Source: M55B112 sp964539395 (lineage in GTDB: Bacteria; Bacteroidota; Bacteroidia; Bacteroidales; GCA-2748055). From it: a stretch of DNA of 64,000 nucleotides. Position numbers and translations under genes: made by a program. The notes under the pieces are model-generated. The model searched no databases. It worked only from the letters and a program-made list of their open reading frames with translations, and was not told where the DNA came from. Position 1 is the stretch's first letter; each line of letters starts with the position of its first letter. The stretch covers positions 1-64,000 of the forward strand of contig CAZIIU010000010.1 of assembly GCA_964539395.1 (NCBI GenBank), written 5' to 3'. Positions 26,804 to 35,465 of the stretch are shown piece by piece.

Positions 26804-26838
26804 CTGTCTGGTAAAATGGATATTAGTACACCAGACAG
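26804..26838. repeat. 9-base perfect inverted repeat between convergent genes
   Basis: CTGTCTGGT (26804-26812) and ACCAGACAG (26830-26838) with a 17-base centre. It lies between the stops of two converging genes. It could form a hairpin acting as a two-way terminator, though no T-run follows either side, or be a protein-binding site. Confidence 0.5.
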
Positions 26839-26937
26839 GATCATGGCCGTGAAATAACTGATCTATGAACTGGAAAACGGCTATAAAGCATCTGAAAACG
26901 GAAAAAAGGATTAACTGTTTTCGATGATCTGTGTGCA

Positions 26938-28452
26938 TCAGAACTGAAAATAGATAAATGGCTGGAGGTCGGCCGACCAGGACTGGTAGATAACGAAGAC
27001 CACAACAACCGCGATGAGAACCTTGGCCCAGACAGGTGTATTGATGTACCAGTTAAGCAGCGCAAGTTTCCACTTGTTCGATATCCAATGGGTCACATAT
27101 CCCAGCAGCATCACCAGGAAGACCCATTTATAGGATACCAGCACATCCGGGATCACTGAGGCGTTGAAGGAGTGTGCCACCTGGCGCATCAACTCATTGG
27201 CATGCTCCATGGAGTCGGAGCGGAACCAGATACGGGTGAAGGTGATGAACTGAAAGGTGATAAATATTTTCCATATCTTTACTGCCCTGCGCGTGCTGTT
27301 TTCATACGGGCTGACTTTCCTCCAGAGCTTGTAAATCACCAGCCCGATTCCGTTCACCCCACCCCAGATAAGAAACTGCCAGCTTGCTCCGTGCCACAGT
27401 CCGCCCAGCAGCATGGTGATCATCAGGTTCACATCTGTCATGATCCGTCCCCTGCGGTTCCCCCCGAGCGGAATGTAAAGGTAATCCTTCAGCCACGAGG
27501 AGAGCGAGATGTGCCACCGCTTCCAGAAATTGGCCACACTGGTGGCCTTGTAGGGGGAGTTGAAGTTCCTTGGCAGTCGGAATCCCAGCAGCAACGCTGT
27601 GCCTATAGCAATATCGGTATACCCGGAAAAATCAACATACACCTGCAGGGAGTAGCCGTAAAGTGCCATCAGGTTTTCGAAGCCCGAAAAGCCGGCTGGG
27701 TTGGCAAAGATCCGGTCGATGAAGTTCACCGCGATATAGTCGCCGATAAAGATCTTTTTAAAGAGTCCTTTCATAATGACAAAAATGGCAAAACCAAACT
27801 CCTCCCGCGAGAGGCTGTATCGTTTATAAATCTGCGGCACAAACTCGGAAGCCCGAACGATCGGTCCGGCTACCAACTGGGGAAAAAAGGAGACATAAAA
27901 GCCGAAATCCAGGATGTTTTTCACAGGGTGTACCCTTCTTCTGTAGAGGTCGATTGTATAAGACATTACCTGGAAGGTGTAAAAGGAGATTCCGACAGGA
28001 AGCAGGATCACCGACGTGTCGAAATGCGAGCCCGTAATATTATTGGACCAGCGGGCAAGGTGGTTGACCACTTCGATGTTGGTGTTGAAGATATTGTTGA
28101 CCGTATCGACGAAAAGGTATGTGTACTTGAAGTAGGAGAGCAGGATTAGGTTGATAAAAATACTGAAGAAGACAGCTAATTTGCGGTTTAACCGGTTTTC
28201 TGAGGCATGGATCCAATTGCCGAGGTAGAAGTTGGCAAAGGTTGAAAAGACCAGGATCAGGAAGAATAGTCCGGATGTTTTCCAGTAAAAGAAGAGGCTG
28301 ACCAGGAAAAGGAAGGCATTGCGCAGTGCCATCTGCCTGTAAATACAGGAAAAGGCTATGAGCACTACCCCGTAGAAGATCCAGAAGTAGAGCCTTGTGA
28401 AGATCAGCGGGTTATCCGGGTTGAATAGGAATATGTCGCTCAGCCAGGGCAT
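26938..28452 (-). CDS. MBOAT-family O-acyltransferase (AlgI/PatA-like)
   Basis: 504 residues with about ten membrane helices. Family markers are FWKRWHISLSSWLKDYLYIP (His314) and LLGGLWHGASWQFLIWGG (His354, the conserved active-site His), plus FSGYTDIAIGTALLLGF. MBOAT proteins of this branch pass acetyl groups across the membrane to a partner that modifies alginate, peptidoglycan or another polysaccharide. An SGNH hydrolase encoded upstream on the same strand is the obvious partner. The polymer is unknown; no polysaccharide synthase gene is in sight. Confidence 0.93.
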   Translation of the reverse strand: MPWLSDIFLFNPDNPLIFTRLYFWIFYGVVLIAFSCIYRQMALRNAFLFLVSLFFYWKTSGLFFLILVFSTFANFYLGNWIHASENRLNRKLAVFFSIFINLILLSYFKYTYLFVDTVNNIFNTNIEVVNHLARWSNNITGSHFDTSVILLPVGISFYTFQVMSYTIDLYRRRVHPVKNILDFGFYVSFFPQLVAGPIVRASEFVPQIYKRYSLSREEFGFAIFVIMKGLFKKIFIGDYIAVNFIDRIFANPAGFSGFENLMALYGYSLQVYVDFSGYTDIAIGTALLLGFRLPRNFNSPYKATSVANFWKRWHISLSSWLKDYLYIPLGGNRRGRIMTDVNLMITMLLGGLWHGASWQFLIWGGVNGIGLVIYKLWRKVSPYENSTRRAVKIWKIFITFQFITFTRIWFRSDSMEHANELMRQVAHSFNASVIPDVLVSYKWVFLVMLLGYVTHWISNKWKLALLNWYINTPVWAKVLIAVVVVFVIYQSWSADLQPFIYFQF

Positions 28453-28523
28453 GAGGTAAAGATAGGAGGAAATTGTACATATGAACCTCCTGTTGCAAAA
28501 AAAGGAGGGTTCCGGACCTGCTA

Positions 28524-29045
28524 CTACTCCCGGTACCAGCTTGCATAGTGCAGGTAGTTCTCCGCGATCCCCTCGATCATCTCTCTGGTCTGCCGCGGGT
28601 CTACCTTTTTAAGAAATTTTGCTGGAACACCGCCATAGATGCTGCCCGGTTTTACCACCGTATGCTGCAGCACCACCGATCCGGCGGCGATGATGGAATT
28701 CTCGCCGATATCGGAATAGTCGAGCAGGACGGACCCGATGCCGATCAGGCTGTTTCTTCTGATGCGGGCACCGTGCACGACCACGTTATGACCGATGGAG
28801 ACATTGTCTTCGATCTCAACGACCGATTTTTCGAACAACGTGTGCAGCGTGCTCCCGTCCTGGATATTCACCCGGTTACCGATTCTGATCGGGTTCACAT
28901 CACCCCGCAGCACCGTGTTGAACCAGATGGAGCAGTCGTCGCCGATCTCCACATCGCCAATAATCGTTGCATTCTCGGCCAGGTAAGAATTCTTCCCGAT
29001 CTTAGGAGTAAACCCGCGTACTGATTTTATAAGTGCCATAGCCAT
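28524..29045 (-). CDS. Gamma carbonic anhydrase-like hexapeptide protein
   Basis: 173 residues of left-handed beta-helix repeats (SYLAENATIIGDVEIGDDCS and similar). The three zinc-ligand histidines of the gamma class are present at 68, 86 and 91 (TLH, SIGHNVVVH), as is NTVLRGDVNPI. Either carbonic anhydrase activity or the YrdA/PaaY-type role is possible. Met3 (29039) is an alternative start. It lies between the SGNH and MBOAT genes and has its own -7 box, so co-function with them is not assured. Confidence 0.9.
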   Translation of the reverse strand: MAMALIKSVRGFTPKIGKNSYLAENATIIGDVEIGDDCSIWFNTVLRGDVNPIRIGNRVNIQDGSTLHTLFEKSVVEIEDNVSIGHNVVVHGARIRRNSLIGIGSVLLDYSDIGENSIIAAGSVVLQHTVVKPGSIYGGVPAKFLKKVDPRQTREMIEGIAENYLHYASWYRE

Positions 29046-29061
29046 CCGGTTTTGTACAGTG

Positions 29062-29069
29062 CAAAAATA
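29062..29069 (-). promoter_or_regulatory. -7 promoter box for the gamma carbonic anhydrase-like gene
   Basis: Minus-strand TATTTTTG, a perfect TAnnTTTG, 17-24 bases before the start codon. No strong -33 element. A 13-base palindrome GTTCAGGCTGAAC lies just upstream at 29090-29102. Confidence 0.5.
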
Positions 29070-29119
29070 GGCAATTAAGATAAACAGCGTTCAGGCTGAA
29101 CGGCATATCTCAGCTTATT

Positions 29120-30814
29120 TTAGTGAACCGGACCGCTGTTTTCGTACTCCAGCATCACTGCATCGAAGAACATGCCGGCCATGAGGTTGGCGCCGCGGGG
29201 TGTGAAATGAATATAATCGGGAGTGGCCAGCGGCGGATCGGCAAGCACGAAGTTTTGCATTGAGTTCTCACCACCCATCGCAGCGTACATGTCCCAGAAA
29301 GCGCAACCCGATTCCAGCGCCGCCTCCCGCAGGGCATCGCGCACCGGTTCAAGGGATTCCCATGTTACAAGGCGGCCGCTCTCTTTTTTCGACATATCTG
29401 CCGGACCGATCACAATGATCGGAACTTCCGGACAAAGCCGTTTCATAAACTTCAGCTCACGTTTGAGAAACCGCTTGTATTCCGATGCATTTTCGATATA
29501 GGGTACCACATTGCCCCCGAACTGCATGAGGATCATGCCCGTGTTCAATGAAGTAAGCATGGTATCAAGCAGATGCCTGTCGAACCTGCTGAATTCCAGT
29601 CCGGAACTCCCCCTCATTGCGATGTTGTCGACCTGTACCCCGGCATCCGGATCAAAACCGATCCCGTAGATCCTCCCCCCCTCTTTCAGATCAAACTCCA
29701 ATTTCACTTTTCGGGGCTCAAAACCAGGCCGGAAGGTGAGCTCCTGGTAACCATCCCTGATCACCCGAACCGTATCAGAGATCGTATCATTGAAATGTAC
29801 CGCCACCATACCCCTGCCTGTATAAGAGTGAAGAAAAAGATTCAGGTTCCTGAATTTCGATGCTCGTTTTCCAGGAAGAAAGGTAAACTCGAGGGAAGGC
29901 AGCTTTTCCTCCCGGACCAGTGGCACTGCAGTAAAGCAGGCCATCGCACCATAATTATTATGTCCGAGGCTGGAATCGCGCCTCCCAAACCCGGTATACC
30001 TGGTCCAGTGGCCCGAATAACTCTCCCTGAATACGGGGTTCCCGGAGTAAAGTGGTATGGCAGGCACCATTCCGCAACCCGATCCTCCGAAAACCCTTTG
30101 AAACCGGTACCTCAGAAGGGCAGTCATCCTGTCGTTCTCGATCTGTGAATCACCATAATGCACGATCCTCACCAACTCCCCCTTCTTACGCGCCACGGCG
30201 GCTGTCCGGAAGAACCACGCCAGCTCCGTTAAAGCCCGGTCAGAGAGCTCAAGCGGATGTACCCTGCCACGGATGCTGTCGATACGTATCCTGACAAGTG
30301 AATCGGTACTGTTTGCTGCATCTCGGTCACGGGAAATTGATCCATCAGGGACATCGCGGGGAACAGCCCCAGGCAGACTCCCGGCTGTAGAATCCCTGTA
30401 TTGTGAATCAAAGGGGGAATGGACCGTCACCGGGAGGTTTGTGTCTGCAGGGTCAGAAGAATGGTCAGATGAGAAATGATCCATAATTGTAGTGCCGACA
30501 ACAGCATGATTTGCAGCAGAATCATCCGTTACCGGAGTATCGCCGGCATCAAACGATCCGCCCGCCTTATAACTGCCCGGTTTTGTAAAAGAAAACTCCC
30601 ATTCCGGATCTTCCGACAATTTTGAGTTTCTGATCAGACTATCGGTATATGCAGATTCTGTTGAGACTGGAACGAACAGGTCTGATGCAGAGACAAACCT
30701 AAGTTTCATCTCACTACCCAGCGGTATCCCTCCATCAGGAAATACAAGGGATAGTCCCAGCAGTAATCCTCCAACCAGCAGAAAAAATATGAAAATCCGA
30801 AAAGGCTTCATCAT
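29120..30814 (-). CDS. SGNH/GDSL hydrolase-like exported protein
   Basis: 564 residues. A signal anchor (FRIFIFFLLVGGLLLGLSLVF) is followed by about 140 residues of low-complexity Ser/Asp-rich sequence. The catalytic part begins with VRIVHYGDSQIEND (Ser in GDS, 221-223), continues through VIVIGPADMSKKESG, and ends with the DxxH motif DYIH (533-536). A beta-sandwich insert lies in between. It probably transfers or removes acyl groups on a cell-surface polymer together with the MBOAT protein, as AlgJ/AlgX or PatB do (inference). No strong promoter is visible upstream; GATATTTG at 30854-30861 is one base off the consensus. Confidence 0.82.
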   Translation of the reverse strand: MMKPFRIFIFFLLVGGLLLGLSLVFPDGGIPLGSEMKLRFVSASDLFVPVSTESAYTDSLIRNSKLSEDPEWEFSFTKPGSYKAGGSFDAGDTPVTDDSAANHAVVGTTIMDHFSSDHSSDPADTNLPVTVHSPFDSQYRDSTAGSLPGAVPRDVPDGSISRDRDAANSTDSLVRIRIDSIRGRVHPLELSDRALTELAWFFRTAAVARKKGELVRIVHYGDSQIENDRMTALLRYRFQRVFGGSGCGMVPAIPLYSGNPVFRESYSGHWTRYTGFGRRDSSLGHNNYGAMACFTAVPLVREEKLPSLEFTFLPGKRASKFRNLNLFLHSYTGRGMVAVHFNDTISDTVRVIRDGYQELTFRPGFEPRKVKLEFDLKEGGRIYGIGFDPDAGVQVDNIAMRGSSGLEFSRFDRHLLDTMLTSLNTGMILMQFGGNVVPYIENASEYKRFLKRELKFMKRLCPEVPIIVIGPADMSKKESGRLVTWESLEPVRDALREAALESGCAFWDMYAAMGGENSMQNFVLADPPLATPDYIHFTPRGANLMAGMFFDAVMLEYENSGPVH

Positions 30815-31010
30815 AATTAATCCTACAATTTTATTGCCAGATCTCTAATTAAGCAAATATCGTTCAAACCACAGCTAGTTTTTTGCCTCTCAGAATAAAC
30901 TGTGCGGTCCGATGAAACCAACGCGGTGAGCTGACTGCCTATGTCATGAAACTTCAAAGGCTGGGGTTGAAAATTCTCAATTCAATATGGCGTTCAAAGT
31001 CAGGCACAAC

Positions 31011-32762
31011 TCAGATCTTTTTAATCCTGATCTTCTGACCCGGTTGTATACGGTGACTGTTAGAGAGGTTGTTCCAGCGTGAAATATCGGAGTCGGTCAC
31101 ACCCGGGAATTTTCTTGCGATATCCCAGAGTGTATCGCCACGCTGCACGGTATATGTGATAAACTCCCCATCGTTGCCTGTATCCGGGGCTGAACCGTTG
31201 GTACCGGTAGAACCTGCATCGGCGGCACCTGCATTACCTGATGAAGTTGCGGTCTCATGGGTAGCCCGACCGGCAAACGCCTGCTTCTGCCTAAAGGTCA
31301 TGCTGTTCAAATCTCCATACCTGTTGCCACTCCCTTTCGGCTTGTATATTACCAGTTTTTGTCCACTCCTGATCAGGTTGCGTGAAATATTATTCCAATA
31401 CCGGAGGTCCGACAACCTAACATCATACCAATCGGCTATGTATCCGAGGTTATCGCCCGATTTTACAGTATAAATGAGCTTGTCGTACTTATCCGCAGGC
31501 AGGTCGGCAGGCCGCAGACTTGAACGGCTAACCGGAGATGCAAGCAATTTGTCGGTATTCAGGTAGACTGAATCTTTATATGCCAGAATCGAATCCTGCA
31601 GATCAATGAACGCACCTGTTCTCGAAAGCGGCAAGACCAGGCTGTAAAGCTCCTTCTCAGTTGCCGGGATAATATCATACCTGTATTGCGGGTTGAGGTC
31701 CCGCAGCTGTTGCACTGGTAACCCAAGCACTTCCGAAACCTGCATCAGGTGGAGCTTCTGGCCGATCACTATCGTATCGGTATGCAGCTCAATCTCCATC
31801 GGTATCCTCTCCAGCAGGTGTTCCCTGTGGAAGTTCATCGCGTAAGTAGCAGCGATAAAAGCCGGAACATATCCACGGGTCTCCCTGGGCAGGTAGTAAT
31901 AGATCTCCCAGAAATCGCGTTTGCCAACCGACCGCCTGATCGCCTTATTTACATTTCCCGGTCCGCAGTTATACGCCGCCAGCGCCAGTGTCCAGTCGCC
32001 ATAGATCCCATACAAACTTTTCAGGAATCTCGCCGCTGCATGGGTGGCTGCCAGGGGATCGCGACGCTCATCCACCAGGGAGTTAATCCGAAGGTTATAC
32101 ATACGCGCGGTTCCGTACATAAACTGCCACATCCCCACGGCACCGGCACGCGAAACTGCACGTGGATTCAGTGCTGATTCAATCACGGCAAGATATTTCA
32201 ACTCATAAGGCACTTCGTAAAGATCAAATACCTGCTCGATCATCGGGAAGTAATAATCTGAAATAGCCAGCATCGACCGCATCTGCTCCCTGCGTTTGAT
32301 CGTGTATACGTTGATATAATTCTTTACCAGCCGGTTATACGAAAGGTCGATCACGGAAGGTATTTCTGCCAGTCTTGCAATATAGACCGAATCGTGAAAG
32401 TCGGGAAGCAACGTATCGGTCGTTCTGAAAGCCTCATCATCGATCACCGCCTCGAGCGAACGGTTGATATAGTAGACATTAAGCAGACTGTCGAAGTTCT
32501 TTTCGAACTGAAAATCATATACCTCGTCCGGGATCTCCCTGCTCAAGGCTGAACCGGCTGGCCAGGGTACGGGACTGACCGTATCCGGTAAGGAAACTCC
32601 TGTACTGTCATCCCTCCTCTCCACGGCGGACTGTTCCATGACCTGCTCCTCCATTCCTACCTGTAAGCCAGTATCATATGAACCCACATTCACTGCTGCT
32701 GCAGGTGCACAACCATTCAACCATGCAGCTGCCAAAACGGGTAGCAGACTTCTCCTCATCAT
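31011..32762 (-). CDS. MltD-like lytic transglycosylase lipoprotein with two LysM domains
   Basis: 583 residues. A lipobox (AAAWLNGC, Cys18) is followed by a linker and the SLT domain with catalytic Glu195 in LAVIESALNPRAVS, GAVGMWQFMYGTAR and LALAAYNCGPGNV. Two C-terminal LysM domains follow, beginning YTVKSGDNLGYIADWY and YTVQRGDTLWDIARKF, separated by a Gly/Ala/Ser linker. It cleaves murein glycan strands in the periplasm, anchored to a membrane. It is 11 bases downstream of the DUF5683 gene in the parAB transcript. Confidence 0.95.
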   Translation of the reverse strand: MMRRSLLPVLAAAWLNGCAPAAAVNVGSYDTGLQVGMEEQVMEQSAVERRDDSTGVSLPDTVSPVPWPAGSALSREIPDEVYDFQFEKNFDSLLNVYYINRSLEAVIDDEAFRTTDTLLPDFHDSVYIARLAEIPSVIDLSYNRLVKNYINVYTIKRREQMRSMLAISDYYFPMIEQVFDLYEVPYELKYLAVIESALNPRAVSRAGAVGMWQFMYGTARMYNLRINSLVDERRDPLAATHAAARFLKSLYGIYGDWTLALAAYNCGPGNVNKAIRRSVGKRDFWEIYYYLPRETRGYVPAFIAATYAMNFHREHLLERIPMEIELHTDTIVIGQKLHLMQVSEVLGLPVQQLRDLNPQYRYDIIPATEKELYSLVLPLSRTGAFIDLQDSILAYKDSVYLNTDKLLASPVSRSSLRPADLPADKYDKLIYTVKSGDNLGYIADWYDVRLSDLRYWNNISRNLIRSGQKLVIYKPKGSGNRYGDLNSMTFRQKQAFAGRATHETATSSGNAGAADAGSTGTNGSAPDTGNDGEFITYTVQRGDTLWDIARKFPGVTDSDISRWNNLSNSHRIQPGQKIRIKKI

Positions 32763-32773
32763 TCAACTTCCTT

Positions 32774-33469
32774 TTAAAATGTTAGTTTACAACTTATTCC
32801 GTAATTACCCGCAGGCCTACCGGCGGGCAGGTACAGCGGTTTCATTGCCGGTTCCACCCTTATCGCAAGGTCGGGGCTCACATCCCAGAAAAAGAGGTGT
32901 GCATCCACATAAGCGTCGAGCACCTGGAGGGCATAGGTGGCTGCAAGTGTGATATAGCTCAGCTCCAGTTGTCTGCGCCACAATCGCAGGTACCGTTCGT
33001 TGAAATCGCTTGGGTCGTCGGTATAGTTCTGGCTCGACTGCCTGTAACCCTGTGTATTGAAATGTATCCAATAACCCACCACCCCGAGGGCACCGTAAAC
33101 GATCGGTATTTTGAAGTATTTTTTATTATAGACCTGACCGAGTCCGGGGAGAATCAGTGCATAGGTCATCGCCTTGGTTGGTGAATGTTCAATATCCTCC
33201 CTGTTTACCTGATCCTGCCTCTTTTTGCCGGTTGAAATCCTCAGGGAATCCTTCGATGAGGGATTCCTCAGACCGGGCCCGGTGTTGTCCGGGGGATTGA
33301 TTTGTTCGTCCGTACTGTCAGGATCAGGCGGTCTGACGCCTGTTACAGTATCGTTCACCGATGCCTCACCCTGTACGGAAAGGGAAACCCCTAAAAAAGC
33401 GAAAAGGAGAATCATCCCAACAACTCTCCTGAACCCTGATCCCCCAATATCGGAATTTTTTCTTGTCAT
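32774..33469 (-). CDS. DUF5683 exported membrane protein
   Basis: 231 residues with an N-terminal signal/anchor (VVGMILLFAFLGVSLSVQG), a Pro/Asp-rich linker, then the family core KAMTYALILPGLGQVYNKKY, IPIVYGALGVVGYWIHFN and LAATYALQVLDAYVDAHLF. I recognise the DUF5683 family; the function is unknown. It overlaps parB by 4 bases (ATGA) and sits between parB and the transglycosylase, an order I recall as recurrent in Bacteroidota. A role joining chromosome segregation and wall growth is only suggestive. Confidence 0.8.
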   Translation of the reverse strand: MTRKNSDIGGSGFRRVVGMILLFAFLGVSLSVQGEASVNDTVTGVRPPDPDSTDEQINPPDNTGPGLRNPSSKDSLRISTGKKRQDQVNREDIEHSPTKAMTYALILPGLGQVYNKKYFKIPIVYGALGVVGYWIHFNTQGYRQSSQNYTDDPSDFNERYLRLWRRQLELSYITLAATYALQVLDAYVDAHLFFWDVSPDLAIRVEPAMKPLYLPAGRPAGNYGISCKLTF

Positions 33470-34347
33470 GCATCGGGTTTGTCGAGAATGCTTACGATCC
33501 TTTGCAGATCCTCATCCGATTTAAATGGAATAACAATTTTCCCGGCTCCTTTTTTACTTCTTCTAAAGTCGATCGTGGCTCCGAAAAAGTGTGAAAGGTG
33601 CTCGCGAAGGTTTTCATATTCATCCGGCTCATCTTCAGAGGGTCGCTTGCCGCCGGATGGCGCTTCCTTCAGCTTTTTCACCAGTGCCTCTACCTGCCGG
33701 ACCGACAGCTCCTGCTCGACAGTACGTTTGAAAGCCTCCAGTTGCACAGCTTCATCTTCAACACCGAGCAGTGCACGTGCCTGTCCCATAGAGAGTTTCT
33801 TCTCCCTGATTCCTGCCTGAATATCAGCGGGAAGTTTCAATAACCGCAGGTAATTGGTTACGGTGGCCCTCTTCTTCCCTACCCTTTCACCCAGGGTCTC
33901 CTGTGTAAGATTTATCTCCTCCATCAGGCGCTGATAGGAGATTGCCACCTCGATCGCGTCCAGATCCTCGCGCTGTATATTCTCTACCAGGGCCAGCTCC
34001 AGCATATTCTCGTCCTCGGCCTCCCTGATGTATGCCGGCACCTTTTTCAGTCCGGCCTTGATCGCTGCCCGCAGCCTTCTCTCACCTGTGATCAGCTGGT
34101 ACCGGTTCTCATCCACCTTCCTGACAGTCAGCGGCTGAATAATCCCATGTTCCCTGATAGAGACCACCAGTTCCTGGAGTGAATCCTCATCAAAATTTGT
34201 TCTTGGCTGAAACGGATTCGCCTCAATGCTCTTCAGCGGAATTTCATTGGCCGATGTAGCCATTTTGATCAGCTCACGGGTATCCTCACCTCCCTGATCG
34301 ATCAGGGCGCCCAATCCCCTTCCTAATGCATTTTTCTTTGCTGCCAT
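33466..34347 (-). CDS. parB: Chromosome partitioning protein ParB
   Basis: 293 residues: an N-terminal nuclease-like/CTPase domain with NPFQPRTNFDEDSLQELVVS and LITGERRLRAAIKAG (the CTP-binding arginine box), a central HTH (TQETLGERVGKKRATVTNYL) and a C-terminal dimer domain. It binds parS and slides as a CTP clamp to form the segregation complex (family knowledge). I found no parS-like TGTTTCACGTGAAACA in the window. It is 9 bases after parA and overlaps the next gene. Confidence 0.97.
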   Translation of the reverse strand: MAAKKNALGRGLGALIDQGGEDTRELIKMATSANEIPLKSIEANPFQPRTNFDEDSLQELVVSIREHGIIQPLTVRKVDENRYQLITGERRLRAAIKAGLKKVPAYIREAEDENMLELALVENIQREDLDAIEVAISYQRLMEEINLTQETLGERVGKKRATVTNYLRLLKLPADIQAGIREKKLSMGQARALLGVEDEAVQLEAFKRTVEQELSVRQVEALVKKLKEAPSGGKRPSEDEPDEYENLREHLSHFFGATIDFRRSKKGAGKIVIPFKSDEDLQRIVSILDKPDA

Positions 34348-34356
34348 TGTATATGG

Positions 34357-35160
34357 TTAAGAATCGATTACTTTATCCTTCTGCTTCAATGCTGTTGCCT
34401 CGTTGTTCTGAAGTAGCTCACGGGCAAGGTTGAGGTAGTTTACCGCCCCCTTTGAATCGGCATCATAAAGAACTGCCGGCTTGCCAAAGCTCGGAGCCTC
34501 GCTTAACCTGATATTTCGCTGAACGATGGTATCGAAGACCATCTGCTGGAAATGCTTCTGCACCTCTTCCACCACCTGGTTGGAGAGCCGCAGGCGTGCA
34601 TCATACATGGTGAGCAGGAAGCCTTCAATTTCCAGTTCTTTGTTCAGTCCCTTCTGGATAATATTGATTGTATTAAGCAGCTTACCGAGCCCTTCCAGAG
34701 CAAAATACTCACACTGCACGGGTATAATCACCGAATCGGCTGCTGTAAGGGCGTTGACGGTGATCAGTCCCAGCGACGGTGAACAGTCGATCAGTACATA
34801 ATCGTATTTGTCACGCACCTTTTCAACAACGTTTTTCAACATATATTCCCGCTCAGGCATGTTGAGCATCTCGATTTCGGCACCGACAAGGTCGATATGA
34901 GAAGGAACCAGGTCGAATCCTTTTAACTCGCTGTTAAGTATAATCTTGTTCGGGTCGACATCATCGATCAGGCATTCATAAATACTGGTCTTCACTTTCT
35001 TGATATCAAACCCGGTTCCCGAAGTTGCGTTGGCCTGCGGATCGGCATCGATCAGGAGTACCTTCTTGTCGAGAATGGAGAGGCTCGCACCCAGGTTAAT
35101 AGCGGTGGTCGTCTTTCCAACCCCTCCCTTTTGATTCGCCAGAGCAATAACTTTACCCAT
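34357..35160 (-). CDS. parA: Chromosome partitioning ATPase ParA/Soj
   Basis: 267 residues with the deviant Walker A KGGVGKTTTAINLGAS at the N-terminus, LLIDADPQANATSGTG, DYVLIDCSPSLGLITVNAL and the C-terminal IRLSEAPSFGKP. There is no N-terminal HTH, so this is the short chromosomal type. It binds DNA as an ATP dimer and pulls ParB-bound origins. First gene of parA-parB-DUF5683-mltD, with a -7 box 35 bases upstream. Confidence 0.97.
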   Translation of the reverse strand: MGKVIALANQKGGVGKTTTAINLGASLSILDKKVLLIDADPQANATSGTGFDIKKVKTSIYECLIDDVDPNKIILNSELKGFDLVPSHIDLVGAEIEMLNMPEREYMLKNVVEKVRDKYDYVLIDCSPSLGLITVNALTAADSVIIPVQCEYFALEGLGKLLNTINIIQKGLNKELEIEGFLLTMYDARLRLSNQVVEEVQKHFQQMVFDTIVQRNIRLSEAPSFGKPAVLYDADSKGAVNYLNLARELLQNNEATALKQKDKVIDS

Positions 35161-35194
35161 CTGATACTTTCTTTATTACAATAAAAACGGAAAA

Positions 35195-35202
35195 CAAAGT
35201 TA
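35195..35202 (-). promoter_or_regulatory. -7 promoter box for parA
   Basis: Minus-strand TAACTTTG, a perfect TAnnTTTG, leaving a leader of about 30 bases before the parA ATG at 35160. No TTG at the expected -33 position. Confidence 0.5.
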
Positions 35203-35437
35203 CTATTTTCAGACTGGTTGCCTTATTTCATGTAGTTTTATTGTAAACAATCAATTTATACTTTATTAACAGTTTATCAACAATATTACCAACTGCAAAT
35301 ATAATGGATTTAACTCCAAAAATGATATGTTATAAATCGGGCGCCGTTTTATTTTACGGTCCGGCTGATCCTGTCCGGGAAGTTTAACGACCGGAAGCAC
35401 TTTTTGAAACGCTGGTGCGATTCTGAATCAAAAAGCG

Positions 35438-35445
35438 TATCTTTG
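35438..35445 (+). promoter_or_regulatory. -7 promoter box for the diacylglycerol kinase-like gene
   Basis: TATCTTTG, the most typical form of the Bacteroidota -7 box, 20 bases before the ATG at 35466. The -33 element is not obvious. Confidence 0.6.
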
Positions 35446-35465
35446 CAGGCTGACCATATTAATGG

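Larger units (their letters stand above)
35161..35465. other. A/T-rich divergent intergenic region between parA and the lipid kinase
   Basis: 305 bases without a gene. It holds the parA -7 box (35195-35202, minus), the kinase -7 box (35438-35445, plus), an imperfect dyad ATTGT-AA-ACAAT at 35240-35251 and one DnaA-box-like TTATCAACA at 35274-35282. A single box is not enough to call an origin. Confidence 0.5.

Noticed and set aside
27172..28149. 325-codon plus-strand frame opposite the MBOAT gene
   Set aside because: Antisense to conserved MBOAT motifs; charged low-complexity composition.
35274..35282. DnaA-box-like TTATCAACA near parA
   Set aside because: A single one-mismatch box, without a cluster, parS sites or dnaA/dnaN/gidA neighbours, does not support an origin of replication.
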